Below are positions 15,590 through 27,147 of a stretch of 47,804 nt of DNA, piece after piece. A model generated the notes under the pieces. It was given only the letters and a program-made list of their open reading frames with translations, was not told the origin of the DNA and ran no database searches. The position numbers and the translations under genes are program-made. Position 1 is the stretch's first letter. Each line of letters starts with the position of its first letter. The stretch is from DATIKM01 sp035477595 (GTDB taxonomy: Bacteria; Armatimonadota; Chthonomonadetes; Chthonomonadales; CAJBBX01): the NCBI GenBank assembly GCA_035477595.1, contig DATIKM010000056.1, forward strand, positions 1 to 47,804, written 5' to 3'.

Positions 15590-16864
15590 CTACTTACGCT
15601 TCTTGCGGGGGCGCACCCGAGCGGGCTGGGCCTGGGCTCCGACCGCTCGAGGGGCCGCCGGGGCAGGACCAGACCCGTCGCGGCCAATGTCGACTGTCAG
15701 GCCGCCAGGGGTCGTCGCCAGCTGTACCTTGTGCGGCTTGTAGATGTAGACGTACTGCTGATAGATGGACAGAAGGTTGAGCGCGAACCAGTAGAGCACG
15801 AACGCCGACGACCACCGGTATATCAGGAACATGTAGAAGAAGATCACCGTGGTTATGAGCGCCAGGAGCTTCTGCTGTTCCTGCTGCTGGGGGTCCGTCG
15901 CCGGCGTCATGCGCATCGTGACGTAGTTCGTGAGCGCGTAGAGCACGAGCAACGGAATGTCGGGCGATGCCAGATTGTGAGCGATGATCGACTGGTTCAT
16001 CAACCTCGGAGCGGCCTCGGCGAGGTCGCTGCCTATCCAGAGGAAGTTGCCCCGGCCGAACGCGATCTCGTACTCGCGAATCGCGGTGAAGACCCAGATG
16101 AGGAAGGGTATCTGCAGCAGCGACGGCAGGCAGCTCGCGAAGGGGTTGACTTTGTTCTGCTTGTACAGCTCCATTATCTTCTGCTGAAGCTCCGCCCGCT
16201 GGTACTTCTGCTGGAGCTCCTTCACGAGCGGCTGCATGCGCTGCATCTCGCGCATGCCGGCGTACTGCTTTTTGGTGAGCGGGAGCAGAATCAGCTTCAC
16301 GATGACCGCGAGCAGGATCAGCGCGAATGCGTAGCTGAAGGTAGGGTGCTTGCCCGTGAGCCGTACGAGCGCGTGGATCACCTGGTAGCTGAAGTCCCGG
16401 GAGTTCTCCCGGTCAATCTGGTCCTCGAGGGCGCCCATCGGGCCAGCAGCGAAGGTTGCAGTAGGCTCGTGGAGCCTGCGGGCCGCCACCGTATCCGGCA
16501 ACTCGTTCCGCAACTGCTTCCACATCTGCCACGCCATCACAGCGCCTTCGCGCTTGGACGCCTCCGTGGTGGCCATTCGCTTCCAAGCGTACTCGCCGCC
16601 TCGGTACAGCGCCTCTGCGGCCAGCTCCACGTCTCGGCGTTGGTTCTGTGAGAAGACCCTGCGGTACTCAGCCAGGGCTTCGTGGTTCCTGCCATCCCTC
16701 TCCAGTTGGAGCGCAGTGGCGAACGGGTCGGGAGCGCCCTGGGCGCCGGCAGGTACGCCGCCAGCAGCGATGAGCGCCAGCGCGAGCAGGGCGAGGCGGA
16801 TGAGGGGGACGACAGACCGTCGATGGGTGAACCAGGCACAGGGCACGGTGGCGGCTTTCCTCAC
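15590..16864 (-). CDS. yidC: membrane protein insertase YidC with a helical N-terminal domain
   Basis: 424 residues from a GTG at 16864, 28 nt after yidD; an inner start is possible. It inserts proteins into the inner membrane with or without SecYEG. A signal-like helix (about 20-40) is followed by a soluble stretch (about 45-140) that looks like TPR-type helices (ALAEYRRVFSQNQRRDVELAA), not the beta-sandwich P1 domain of E. coli YidC. The conserved Oxa1/YidC core then runs from about 160 to 385: KLILLPLTKKQYAGMREM, the positively charged helical hairpin, PSLLQIPFLIWVF and the last helices around FVLYWFALNLLSIYQQ. The basic tail PRKKRK may contact the ribosome. Confidence 0.94.
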   Translation of the reverse strand: MRKAATVPCAWFTHRRSVVPLIRLALLALALIAAGGVPAGAQGAPDPFATALQLERDGRNHEALAEYRRVFSQNQRRDVELAAEALYRGGEYAWKRMATTEASKREGAVMAWQMWKQLRNELPDTVAARRLHEPTATFAAGPMGALEDQIDRENSRDFSYQVIHALVRLTGKHPTFSYAFALILLAVIVKLILLPLTKKQYAGMREMQRMQPLVKELQQKYQRAELQQKIMELYKQNKVNPFASCLPSLLQIPFLIWVFTAIREYEIAFGRGNFLWIGSDLAEAAPRLMNQSIIAHNLASPDIPLLVLYALTNYVTMRMTPATDPQQQEQQKLLALITTVIFFYMFLIYRWSSAFVLYWFALNLLSIYQQYVYIYKPHKVQLATTPGGLTVDIGRDGSGPAPAAPRAVGAQAQPARVRPRKKRK

Positions 16865-16892
16865 GGGCGGACGAGATCGCTATCGGGTGGTC

Positions 16893-17099
16893 TCACGAAA
16901 CAGGGTCATCGCCGCCGCGGCTCCAGGGGTTGCACCGTAGAATGCGCCATGCGCCGAGCGCCATGCCCTTGAGCGGGCCATACTTCAAGATTGCCTGCGC
17001 TGCGTACTCCGAGCACGTAGGCTGGAAGCGGCATATCCGCGGTCGCAACCGGCTCGTCCGCTGATAGAGACGGATCAGGAAGACGAACGCGTTTCGCAC
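16893..17099 (-). CDS. yidD: membrane protein insertion efficiency factor YidD
   Basis: 68 residues from GTG 17099. The family signature is complete: FLIRLYQRTSR, then CRFQPTCSEYAAQAI and KGMALGAWRILRCNPWSRGG, including the three conserved cysteines. YidD helps YidC-dependent insertion at the inner face of the membrane. Its start overlaps the end of rnpA by 25 nt, so the two are translationally linked. Confidence 0.95.
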   Translation of the reverse strand: MRNAFVFLIRLYQRTSRLRPRICRFQPTCSEYAAQAILKYGPLKGMALGAWRILRCNPWSRGGDDPVS

Positions 17100-17461
17100 G
17101 TTCCGTCCGCCTGTGGCGACGGCCCCGCCAGCACCCCGGCCTTCGCCAGCGCCGCTCCGACCGCCGCATCGATCACCTGGTAGGATACATCGCGGGCGGC
17201 GGATCGCGCCACCACGACAACGTCGCGGGCCGGCGAGATTGCGGCGAGCCGCGAGGCGCAGGCAACTCGCAGGCGCCGCCGCACACGGTTACGGGCGACG
17301 GCCCCGCCCAGTTTGCGGCTGACCACGAACCCGATCCGTGTGGCTGCGGCGAGCCCCGGCGCTGCGGTCAGCACAACCAGCGGCTCGCGCACGGTGGCGC
17401 CCACCTGCCGCACACGACGGAAGTCACGCGACCTGCAGAGGCGGTTGGCCTTCGGCAACAC
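17075..17461 (-). CDS. rnpA: ribonuclease P protein component
   Basis: 128 residues. I chose the GTG at 17461, which gives the normal family start (LPKANRLCRSRDFRRV) and has GAGGGG just upstream; a GTG at 17497 would add 12 Arg-rich residues. The protein subunit helps the RNase P RNA trim tRNA 5' ends. The RNR-type signature GGAVARNRVRRRLR is present, as is the beta-strand GFVVSRK. The C-terminus extends past the usual end and overlaps the yidD start. Confidence 0.93.
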   Translation of the reverse strand: MLPKANRLCRSRDFRRVRQVGATVREPLVVLTAAPGLAAATRIGFVVSRKLGGAVARNRVRRRLRVACASRLAAISPARDVVVVARSAARDVSYQVIDAAVGAALAKAGVLAGPSPQADGTCETRSSS

Positions 17462-17537
17462 GGGGCCCCTCGCGCGCGCGCGCCGCTCAAGCCACACTCG
17501 AGCGAGACAATCGCCCGGAGCCGTGGGCGGCGCGCAG

Positions 17538-17672
17538 TCAGACGGTCAGACGATGGCGACCCTTCAGGCGGCGTGCCTTCAGCACGTTGCGCCCGTCGGT
17601 CGTCCGCATGCGGCGCATGAAGCCGTGAACACGCTTGTGACGGCGGTTCTTTGGCTGATAGGTTCGCTTCAT
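17538..17672 (-). CDS. rpmH: 50S ribosomal protein L34
   Basis: A 44-residue gene read from ATG 17672 to TGA 17538. The product starts MKRTYQPKNRRHKRVHGF and ends LKGRHRLTV, full L34 length with the family signature throughout. The ribosome site AGGAGA lies 7-8 nt upstream. It is the first gene of the rpmH-rnpA-yidD-yidC-jag block; a TATAAT box is about 30 nt upstream of the start codon. Confidence 0.98.
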   Translation of the reverse strand: MKRTYQPKNRRHKRVHGFMRRMRTTDGRNVLKARRLKGRHRLTV

Positions 17673-17700
17673 GTGTCTCTCCTGCGGCCGAACGGGCTAT

Positions 17701-17706
17701 ATTATA
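17701..17706 (-). promoter_or_regulatory. -10 box of the rpmH promoter
   Basis: Read on the minus strand, 17706-17701 is a perfect TATAAT in otherwise GC-rich DNA. The expected transcript start is near 17694. No good -35 hexamer is found at 16-18 nt; the region lies at the end of gltD. It would drive the whole rpmH block. Confidence 0.6.
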
Positions 17707-17728
17707 GCACACCTCGCGCTGGTGTCCG

Positions 17729-19183
17729 TCAGCGCAAGCGCGCTCCAGCAAGCGGCAGCAGGGAGCGCCCGGCAACGAACGCGTCCACCGCGCGCGCACA
17801 CTCCCGGCCTTCGGTGATCGCCCAGACGATCAGCGACTGCCCCCGGCGCATGTCGCCGGCGGCGAAGACACCGGGCACGGAGGTCGCGTAGTCGCGAGCG
17901 GCCACGTTGCCCCTGTCGTCGCACTCCACGCCCAGAGCGTCCAGCAGCCCCTCGCGCTGCGGGCGGACGAACCCCAGCGCGAGCAGTACAAGGTCGGCCC
18001 GCACCAGTTCCTCCGAGCCGGGAACGGTCGCCATGGGGCGACGTCCGTCGGGGCCTGCCTCACCGAACGCCACACGAACCGTGCGCAGCCCGGTCAGCCG
18101 CCCGCACTCGCCGACGAACTCGGTGGTGTTCACGCTCCACGCGCGTTCGCCGCCCTCCTCGTGAGCCGACGAGGTGCGGAGGATGTACGGCCAGGTAGGC
18201 CAGGGCATCGACTCGGTGCGCTCCTTGGGCGGTCGAGGGAGGAGCTCGAGCTGGCGCACGCTGGCGGCGCCCTGCCGGTGCGCGGTGCCGACGCAGTCCG
18301 CGCCTGTGTCCCCGCCTCCCAGGACGACAACGTGCTTGCCTGCCGCGCTGATGCGTCGCCCCGCGATGTTGTCACCGGCGTTCACCCGGTTCTGCTGGGT
18401 GAGGTAGTCCATCGCCAGATGCACTCCATCGAGCTCGCGTCCAGGGACAGGCAGGTCGCGCGCGACGGTGGAGCCACCGGCGAGCACGACCGCGTCGTGC
18501 CGTGCGCGCAACCTCTCGGCGCTGATATCTCGCCCCGCGTCAACGCCGGGCCGGAATTCGACCCCCTCCTCCTCCATCAGGTTCAGGCGACGGTCCAGGA
18601 CCCACTTCTCTAGCTTGAAGTCCGGGATGCCGTAGCGCAGCAGGCCGCCGATCCGGTCGCACCGCTCGTAGACGGTGACGCGGTGGCCGGCGCGGTTGAG
18701 CTGCTGAGCTGCGGCGAGGCCCGCAGGGCCGGAACCGACGATCCCGACCGTGTGACCGGTGCGTCGCGCGGGAGGCTCGGGCGCAATCCATCCGCGCTCG
18801 AACCCGTGGTCGATGATGTAGTGCTCGATCTGCTTTATGCTGACGGCGGGCTGATTGATCGCCAGAACGCATGACGGCTCGCACGGGGCGGGGCAGAGCC
18901 GCCCCGTCAGCTCAGGGAAGTTGTTCGTGGCGTGGAGTCGGTCGAGCGCCTCGCGCCACCGATTGCGGTACGCGAGGTAGTTCCAGTCCGGTATCAGGTT
19001 GCCGAGGGGACATCCGCTGTGGCAGAACGGTACTCCGCAGTCCATGCAGCGAGATGCCTGCCTCCGTAGCCACGCCGGCTCCACGTGCAGCTCGATCTCG
19101 CGCCAGTCGCGGATGCGCTCCTCGACCGGCCGCCGGGGAGCCTCCTCGCGCGTGTACTTCAGGAACCCTTTGGGATCAGCCAT
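17729..19183 (-). CDS. gltD: glutamate synthase small subunit
   Basis: 484 residues from ATG 19183. GltD takes electrons from NAD(P)H through FAD and passes them by 4Fe-4S clusters to GltB, for glutamate synthesis from glutamine and 2-oxoglutarate. The N-terminal cluster cysteines are visible: Cys46, 49, 54, 58 (CMDCGVPFCHSGC) and a second set in CPAPCEPSC. The FAD-binding GSGPAGLAAA and the NAD(P)-binding GGGDTGADC motifs are both intact. APPGVFAAGD-like FAD end motif near 450 (VPGVFAAGDMRRG). It lies 35 nt after gltB, an operon. Its 3' end reaches the promoter of rpmH. Confidence 0.97.
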   Translation of the reverse strand: MADPKGFLKYTREEAPRRPVEERIRDWREIELHVEPAWLRRQASRCMDCGVPFCHSGCPLGNLIPDWNYLAYRNRWREALDRLHATNNFPELTGRLCPAPCEPSCVLAINQPAVSIKQIEHYIIDHGFERGWIAPEPPARRTGHTVGIVGSGPAGLAAAQQLNRAGHRVTVYERCDRIGGLLRYGIPDFKLEKWVLDRRLNLMEEEGVEFRPGVDAGRDISAERLRARHDAVVLAGGSTVARDLPVPGRELDGVHLAMDYLTQQNRVNAGDNIAGRRISAAGKHVVVLGGGDTGADCVGTAHRQGAASVRQLELLPRPPKERTESMPWPTWPYILRTSSAHEEGGERAWSVNTTEFVGECGRLTGLRTVRVAFGEAGPDGRRPMATVPGSEELVRADLVLLALGFVRPQREGLLDALGVECDDRGNVAARDYATSVPGVFAAGDMRRGQSLIVWAITEGRECARAVDAFVAGRSLLPLAGARLR

Positions 19184-19218
19184 GTCTGTGCGCCTTCCCT
19201 GTGATCACCGGCTGCCAC

Positions 19219-23787
<4,569 letters not shown>

Positions 23788-23833
23788 GCCGAGCCCTTCC
23801 TGGCTGCGCTTCGCGACCCTCCATCGCAGGGCC

Positions 23834-23910
23834 GCAGGCCGCCACCAACACACACGCCCGTGTACATGCGGCCTGCGCATAGGCGCTCGGCTCGCACTGC
23901 ATACGGGCGT
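23834..23910 (-). promoter_or_regulatory. structured leader of gltB
   Basis: In the 5' leader of the gltB transcript, 23834-23842 and 23868-23876 form a perfect 9-bp stem (GCAGGCCGC / GCGGCCTGC). Its loop holds 23854-23861, which is complementary over 8 nt to 23903-23910 outside the stem, giving a pseudoknot topology. It does not match the known glutamine riboswitch pattern as I recall it. Function unknown. Confidence 0.4.
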
Positions 23911-23939
23911 CCTCGGAACCGTGTGGAAACCGGACCTCC

Positions 23940-23966
23940 ATTATATCACAGAGGGTCCGTTGCCAA
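23940..23966 (-). promoter_or_regulatory. gltB promoter
   Basis: On the minus strand TTGGCA (23966-23961) and TATAAT (23945-23940) are separated by 15 nt, slightly short. The predicted start near 23933 gives a leader of about 146 nt. The gap between gltB and the divergent ASCH gene (23788-24170) holds this promoter, the leader hairpin and the ASCH promoter, and no gene. Confidence 0.6.
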
Positions 23967-24090
23967 GCCACTGGCTCGACGCCACGGTTGGTGGAAGCGC
24001 ACGACAGATTTCCCGGTGCAGGCGCGGGTCGCTCATCGAGCCATGGCACGAGCCAGCCCGGCCTGGGCGACCGCGCCGGACCTGCGGCGG

Positions 24091-24119
24091 TTGACGGTCG
24101 GCAGTGCGTATGTTACACT
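24091..24119 (+). promoter_or_regulatory. promoter of the ASCH gene
   Basis: TTGACG (24091-24096), 17 nt, TACACT (24114-24119), with TGT directly before the -10 (extended -10). This is a near-ideal sigma-70/A-type promoter, placed about 50 nt before the ATG. Confidence 0.7.
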
Positions 24120-24170
24120 GGCGCTCTGCGGGCAGGGCACCTGCCCGCCACTTCCCGGACGCGAGGCTTC

Positions 24171-24521
24171 ATGTTCGCCCTCAACTTCTACACCGACATC
24201 TACGAGGAGTCCTTGCGCACCGGACGCAAGAGCTGCACGATCCGGCTGGGGGACAAGACCGGCAAGTACCAGGACGGGCAGATTGTCTGGGTGACGGTGG
24301 GGCAGCGGTACGGGCGGCGGCACAAGCTCTTCACGGCCATCCTGGACAGCGTGGAAGTGAAGCTCGTGTCGGATCTGTCGCCGCGCGATATCAGCCGCGA
24401 GAACCCCGAGTTCCGCTCCGTTGAAGAGACGCTCCAGTTGCTCCGGCGCATCTACGGTCCCGAGGTGTCGATGGAGGACACGGTGACCGTCGTCTACTTC
24501 TCGCCGATCAACGAGTTCTAA
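24171..24521 (+). CDS. ASCH-domain protein (PUA-like fold)
   Basis: 116 residues from ATG 24171 after GAGG. The sequence matches the ASCH/PUA-like pattern: FYTDIYEESLRTGRKSCTIRLG is the family opening (a long helix with the basic GxKxxTIRLG-type motif) followed by short beta strands (GQIVWVTVG, HKLFTAILDSVEVK). ASCH proteins are thought to bind RNA or modified nucleotides; a few are nucleoside amidohydrolases. The role here is unknown. It has its own strong promoter and is followed after 4 nt by a very large secreted-protein gene, so the two may share a transcript, though functions do not obviously match. Confidence 0.75.
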   Translation: MFALNFYTDIYEESLRTGRKSCTIRLGDKTGKYQDGQIVWVTVGQRYGRRHKLFTAILDSVEVKLVSDLSPRDISRENPEFRSVEETLQLLRRIYGPEVSMEDTVTVVYFSPINEF

Positions 24522-24525
24522 GCTG

Positions 24526-27147
24526 ATGCTGCGTTGCCGCGTGGTGTGGCGGGCTCTGGGGTTCGCGTTTCTTCTGGCGACGCCGAGCATGGCTTTGGCT
24601 CAGGGCGATGCGCCCGACGGTGCCGCCCCGCGCCCCGATGCGCAGCCCTGGACCGTGACCGCCGCCCATACACTCCTGTGGGACGGCAAGCCCTACATCC
24701 CCGTCGGCGGCGTCTTCGAGCCACGGCTCCTCCGCGCGGGCGCTCTGGACGCCGATGCCGCCGCTGACGCCGCGGCCCTGGACACGCTGAAGTCGAAGGG
24801 GCTGCTGGACGTGATCATCCGACCACCAGGCAGCCCACTGGCCGCTTCTGCCGGGCAGTGGCAGCGCCTCATCGACATGCTGGAGGCCCGTGGCTTCCGC
24901 TATGGCGTAGGGTTCGGCACCGGTATGGATGCGCCTCTCACGGGCCACGTGATATGGCCGTCTGCATACCGCACACAGCCGCTCGAGGCGGGCGCCGACG
25001 CTACGTGGGAAGTGACGGACGGCGACTCAGCCTGGTTCATCCTGGTGGATCCGCATGACGGCACGCGCATCTACCGCGAGGGCAACGCGAGAGTAGAGCG
25101 AGGTGTCGTGACATCGACGGGGAGAGGGCGCGTGGAGGCAGGCGCCGTCGGACTCCTCTACCCGCGCAAGGCGATCCGGCCCCAGCACCGCATCGGCCTT
25201 CCGGACTTCTGGCAGCACTACGATGGCTACCGCGATGCGCTGATCGGCCTGTTTGGCGGGGTGCGGTTTGGGGCCGGGCTGCGGTTCTTCCTCGATCCCC
25301 TCGGTCCAGCGATTGGCTGGCAGGGCGAAGCGGAGCATCTGGTACCGGACTCGCCGGGATTCCGGCTCGAGTGGGAGGCCTACCTGGGCCGGCGCTATCC
25401 GCATGTGGACGACCTCCTGGTGGCCTGGGCGATCGCCGACACAAGCGTGAAGGACATACGGACCGCCGCTGGGCTTATCCCGCTCTGGTCAGGCGGCAAG
25501 GGCATTCCCTTCTTCCTGGACCTGGCCACGGGCTCGCGGATCCAGATCACGGGGGGCACCGGGCGTTTCTGGCGCGACTTCGAAGCATTCCGCGCGGAGA
25601 GCGTGGTACACCATCTCGACGCCATGGCCGACGCGCTAAAGCGCGAGGTGGCGAACGTGCCGGTTGTATACACTTACACCGATGCCTGGCCCGCGCCGTC
25701 TGCGTTCGCGACGGGCGCCGGCTTCGATGGCGTGGGGATCATGGCCTATGGCCGCGGTTCCGCGCTGGTGACCGGCGGCGCAGACGCGGCCCACAGCTTC
25801 GTGCGCGAGGCAGGGCGTCGGTTGTGGTGTCTGGTGGTGGGAACGGCGCCGTCGATCCCGTCCCTCGGAGCGCCGGCGGCATTCGAGAGTCGGGCAGACC
25901 TCGCCGGCGACCTGGACTGGCTGCGCGGGATTGGCGCCAAGGGCTTCTTTGTCGAGGGTTTCCAGCTGCTGAGCGGCGCAGAGGTAAGCCCGAGTTCGCT
26001 GCTCTCGTCGCCAGAGCAGCTCGTCTGGCTGAGTGAGCACGCCGCCCGCCTCGGTGCGGAGACGGAGCTGGTGGGTCTGCGCCCGCGGGTACTGCCCTAT
26101 CCTGCGGCAGCAGCGGGTGTCGTGCGCTCCGGCCTCATCGGCGAGTCAGGGGTGTGGTGGGCGCCTTCGCGCGCTACAGGCCAGGCACTCGACTTCGGCT
26201 CCTCCTATGCGGGCTACACGATCGCTCTCCCGGACGGAGAGCGCACGGTGCTCTGGTCGGTGACCGGTCCGCGCGAGACTCGTCTCTGGGCCCTCGATCC
26301 GTCGCGCGTTTCGGCCGAGACCGTTGATGGCCGGCCAGCTCCAATCCGTGCCGACCGGCGACGGAGGACCGCGACCCTCATGCTGGACACCACGCCGGTC
26401 GTGCTCCGCACGGCCGGCCAGCCGGTCTTCCCCCTAGAGGCGGTGGAGGACGCGATCGGGGCGCTCAGGTCGCTGGTGGCTCAGGGCACGGCGGCGCAGG
26501 CCCTCGTTCAGGATCACAGGTTCCAGCTCGATCGGGCGGAGGCGGCGTTCCGCCAGGGCGACATGATAGGCGCGTACGCTTCGGCGCGTCAGGGGCTTGC
26601 CGGCATCGTCGAAGTCCTCCAGCCCTTCACGTGGCGCGAGGCCGAGGGCGCCGACCCGCACACGTTCACCGATGCCATGCGCATGGCAGCGGCATCGGGC
26701 AGCGGGGTGCTGATGCTGAACACCTCGAACCGGCCGCCGCGCGAGGGCTACACGGCGCAGATCCGCTTCAGCGTGCCGGCCGACGACCAGTACACGGTCT
26801 GGCTCGCGGCCTCGCCTGCTGGCAACCGTCGATCGCCATTCGTGTGGCTGGTTAACACGGGCGAGCCGCAGGCGTGTGCTGACGCCGAGAAAGTGGGCCA
26901 TGCCTACATGGGTGACCAACTCGCGTGGCTGAAGCTGGGGAGTCTGAACCTCACCAAGGGCCAGCACACGTTCACCATCCGCGTGACGGATCGCGCGCCG
27001 GGCACCGACCGCTACCAGTTGCTGCTGGACGCGCTCCTGGTAACGCGCGGACCGTTCGCGCCGAACGGGACGCTGCGCCCTTCGGCCGCCGTGCCAGCCG
27101 CTTCGCCGGCCCCTCGCGCAGCGGCCCCTGACCGGCGTGCTCGGTAG
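24526..27147 (+). CDS. large secreted glycosidase-like protein with C-terminal beta-sandwich
   Basis: 873 residues from ATG 24526, 4 nt after the ASCH stop. A signal peptide is clear (VVWRALGFAFLLATPSMALAQ). Residues about 40-560 look like a beta/alpha-barrel hydrolase of GH42/GH-A style (YIPVGGVFEPRLL, GVGFGTGMD, FRLEWEAYLGRRYP, VPVVYTYTDAWPAP, GFFVEGFQLL). After a linker comes a helical hairpin (AEAAFRQGDMIGAYASARQG, about 675) and a carbohydrate-binding-like beta-sandwich starting at WREAEG (about 705-845). I cannot name the GH family or substrate. Its last 11 nt overlap the next gene, a similar secreted protein. Confidence 0.6.
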   Translation: MLRCRVVWRALGFAFLLATPSMALAQGDAPDGAAPRPDAQPWTVTAAHTLLWDGKPYIPVGGVFEPRLLRAGALDADAAADAAALDTLKSKGLLDVIIRPPGSPLAASAGQWQRLIDMLEARGFRYGVGFGTGMDAPLTGHVIWPSAYRTQPLEAGADATWEVTDGDSAWFILVDPHDGTRIYREGNARVERGVVTSTGRGRVEAGAVGLLYPRKAIRPQHRIGLPDFWQHYDGYRDALIGLFGGVRFGAGLRFFLDPLGPAIGWQGEAEHLVPDSPGFRLEWEAYLGRRYPHVDDLLVAWAIADTSVKDIRTAAGLIPLWSGGKGIPFFLDLATGSRIQITGGTGRFWRDFEAFRAESVVHHLDAMADALKREVANVPVVYTYTDAWPAPSAFATGAGFDGVGIMAYGRGSALVTGGADAAHSFVREAGRRLWCLVVGTAPSIPSLGAPAAFESRADLAGDLDWLRGIGAKGFFVEGFQLLSGAEVSPSSLLSSPEQLVWLSEHAARLGAETELVGLRPRVLPYPAAAAGVVRSGLIGESGVWWAPSRATGQALDFGSSYAGYTIALPDGERTVLWSVTGPRETRLWALDPSRVSAETVDGRPAPIRADRRRRTATLMLDTTPVVLRTAGQPVFPLEAVEDAIGALRSLVAQGTAAQALVQDHRFQLDRAEAAFRQGDMIGAYASARQGLAGIVEVLQPFTWREAEGADPHTFTDAMRMAAASGSGVLMLNTSNRPPREGYTAQIRFSVPADDQYTVWLAASPAGNRRSPFVWLVNTGEPQACADAEKVGHAYMGDQLAWLKLGSLNLTKGQHTFTIRVTDRAPGTDRYQLLLDALLVTRGPFAPNGTLRPSAAVPAASPAPRAAAPDRRAR

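Noticed and set aside
17673..17728. Replication origin upstream of rpmH
   Set aside because: The gap is only 56 bp, has no DnaA-box cluster, and gltD rather than dnaA lies next to it.
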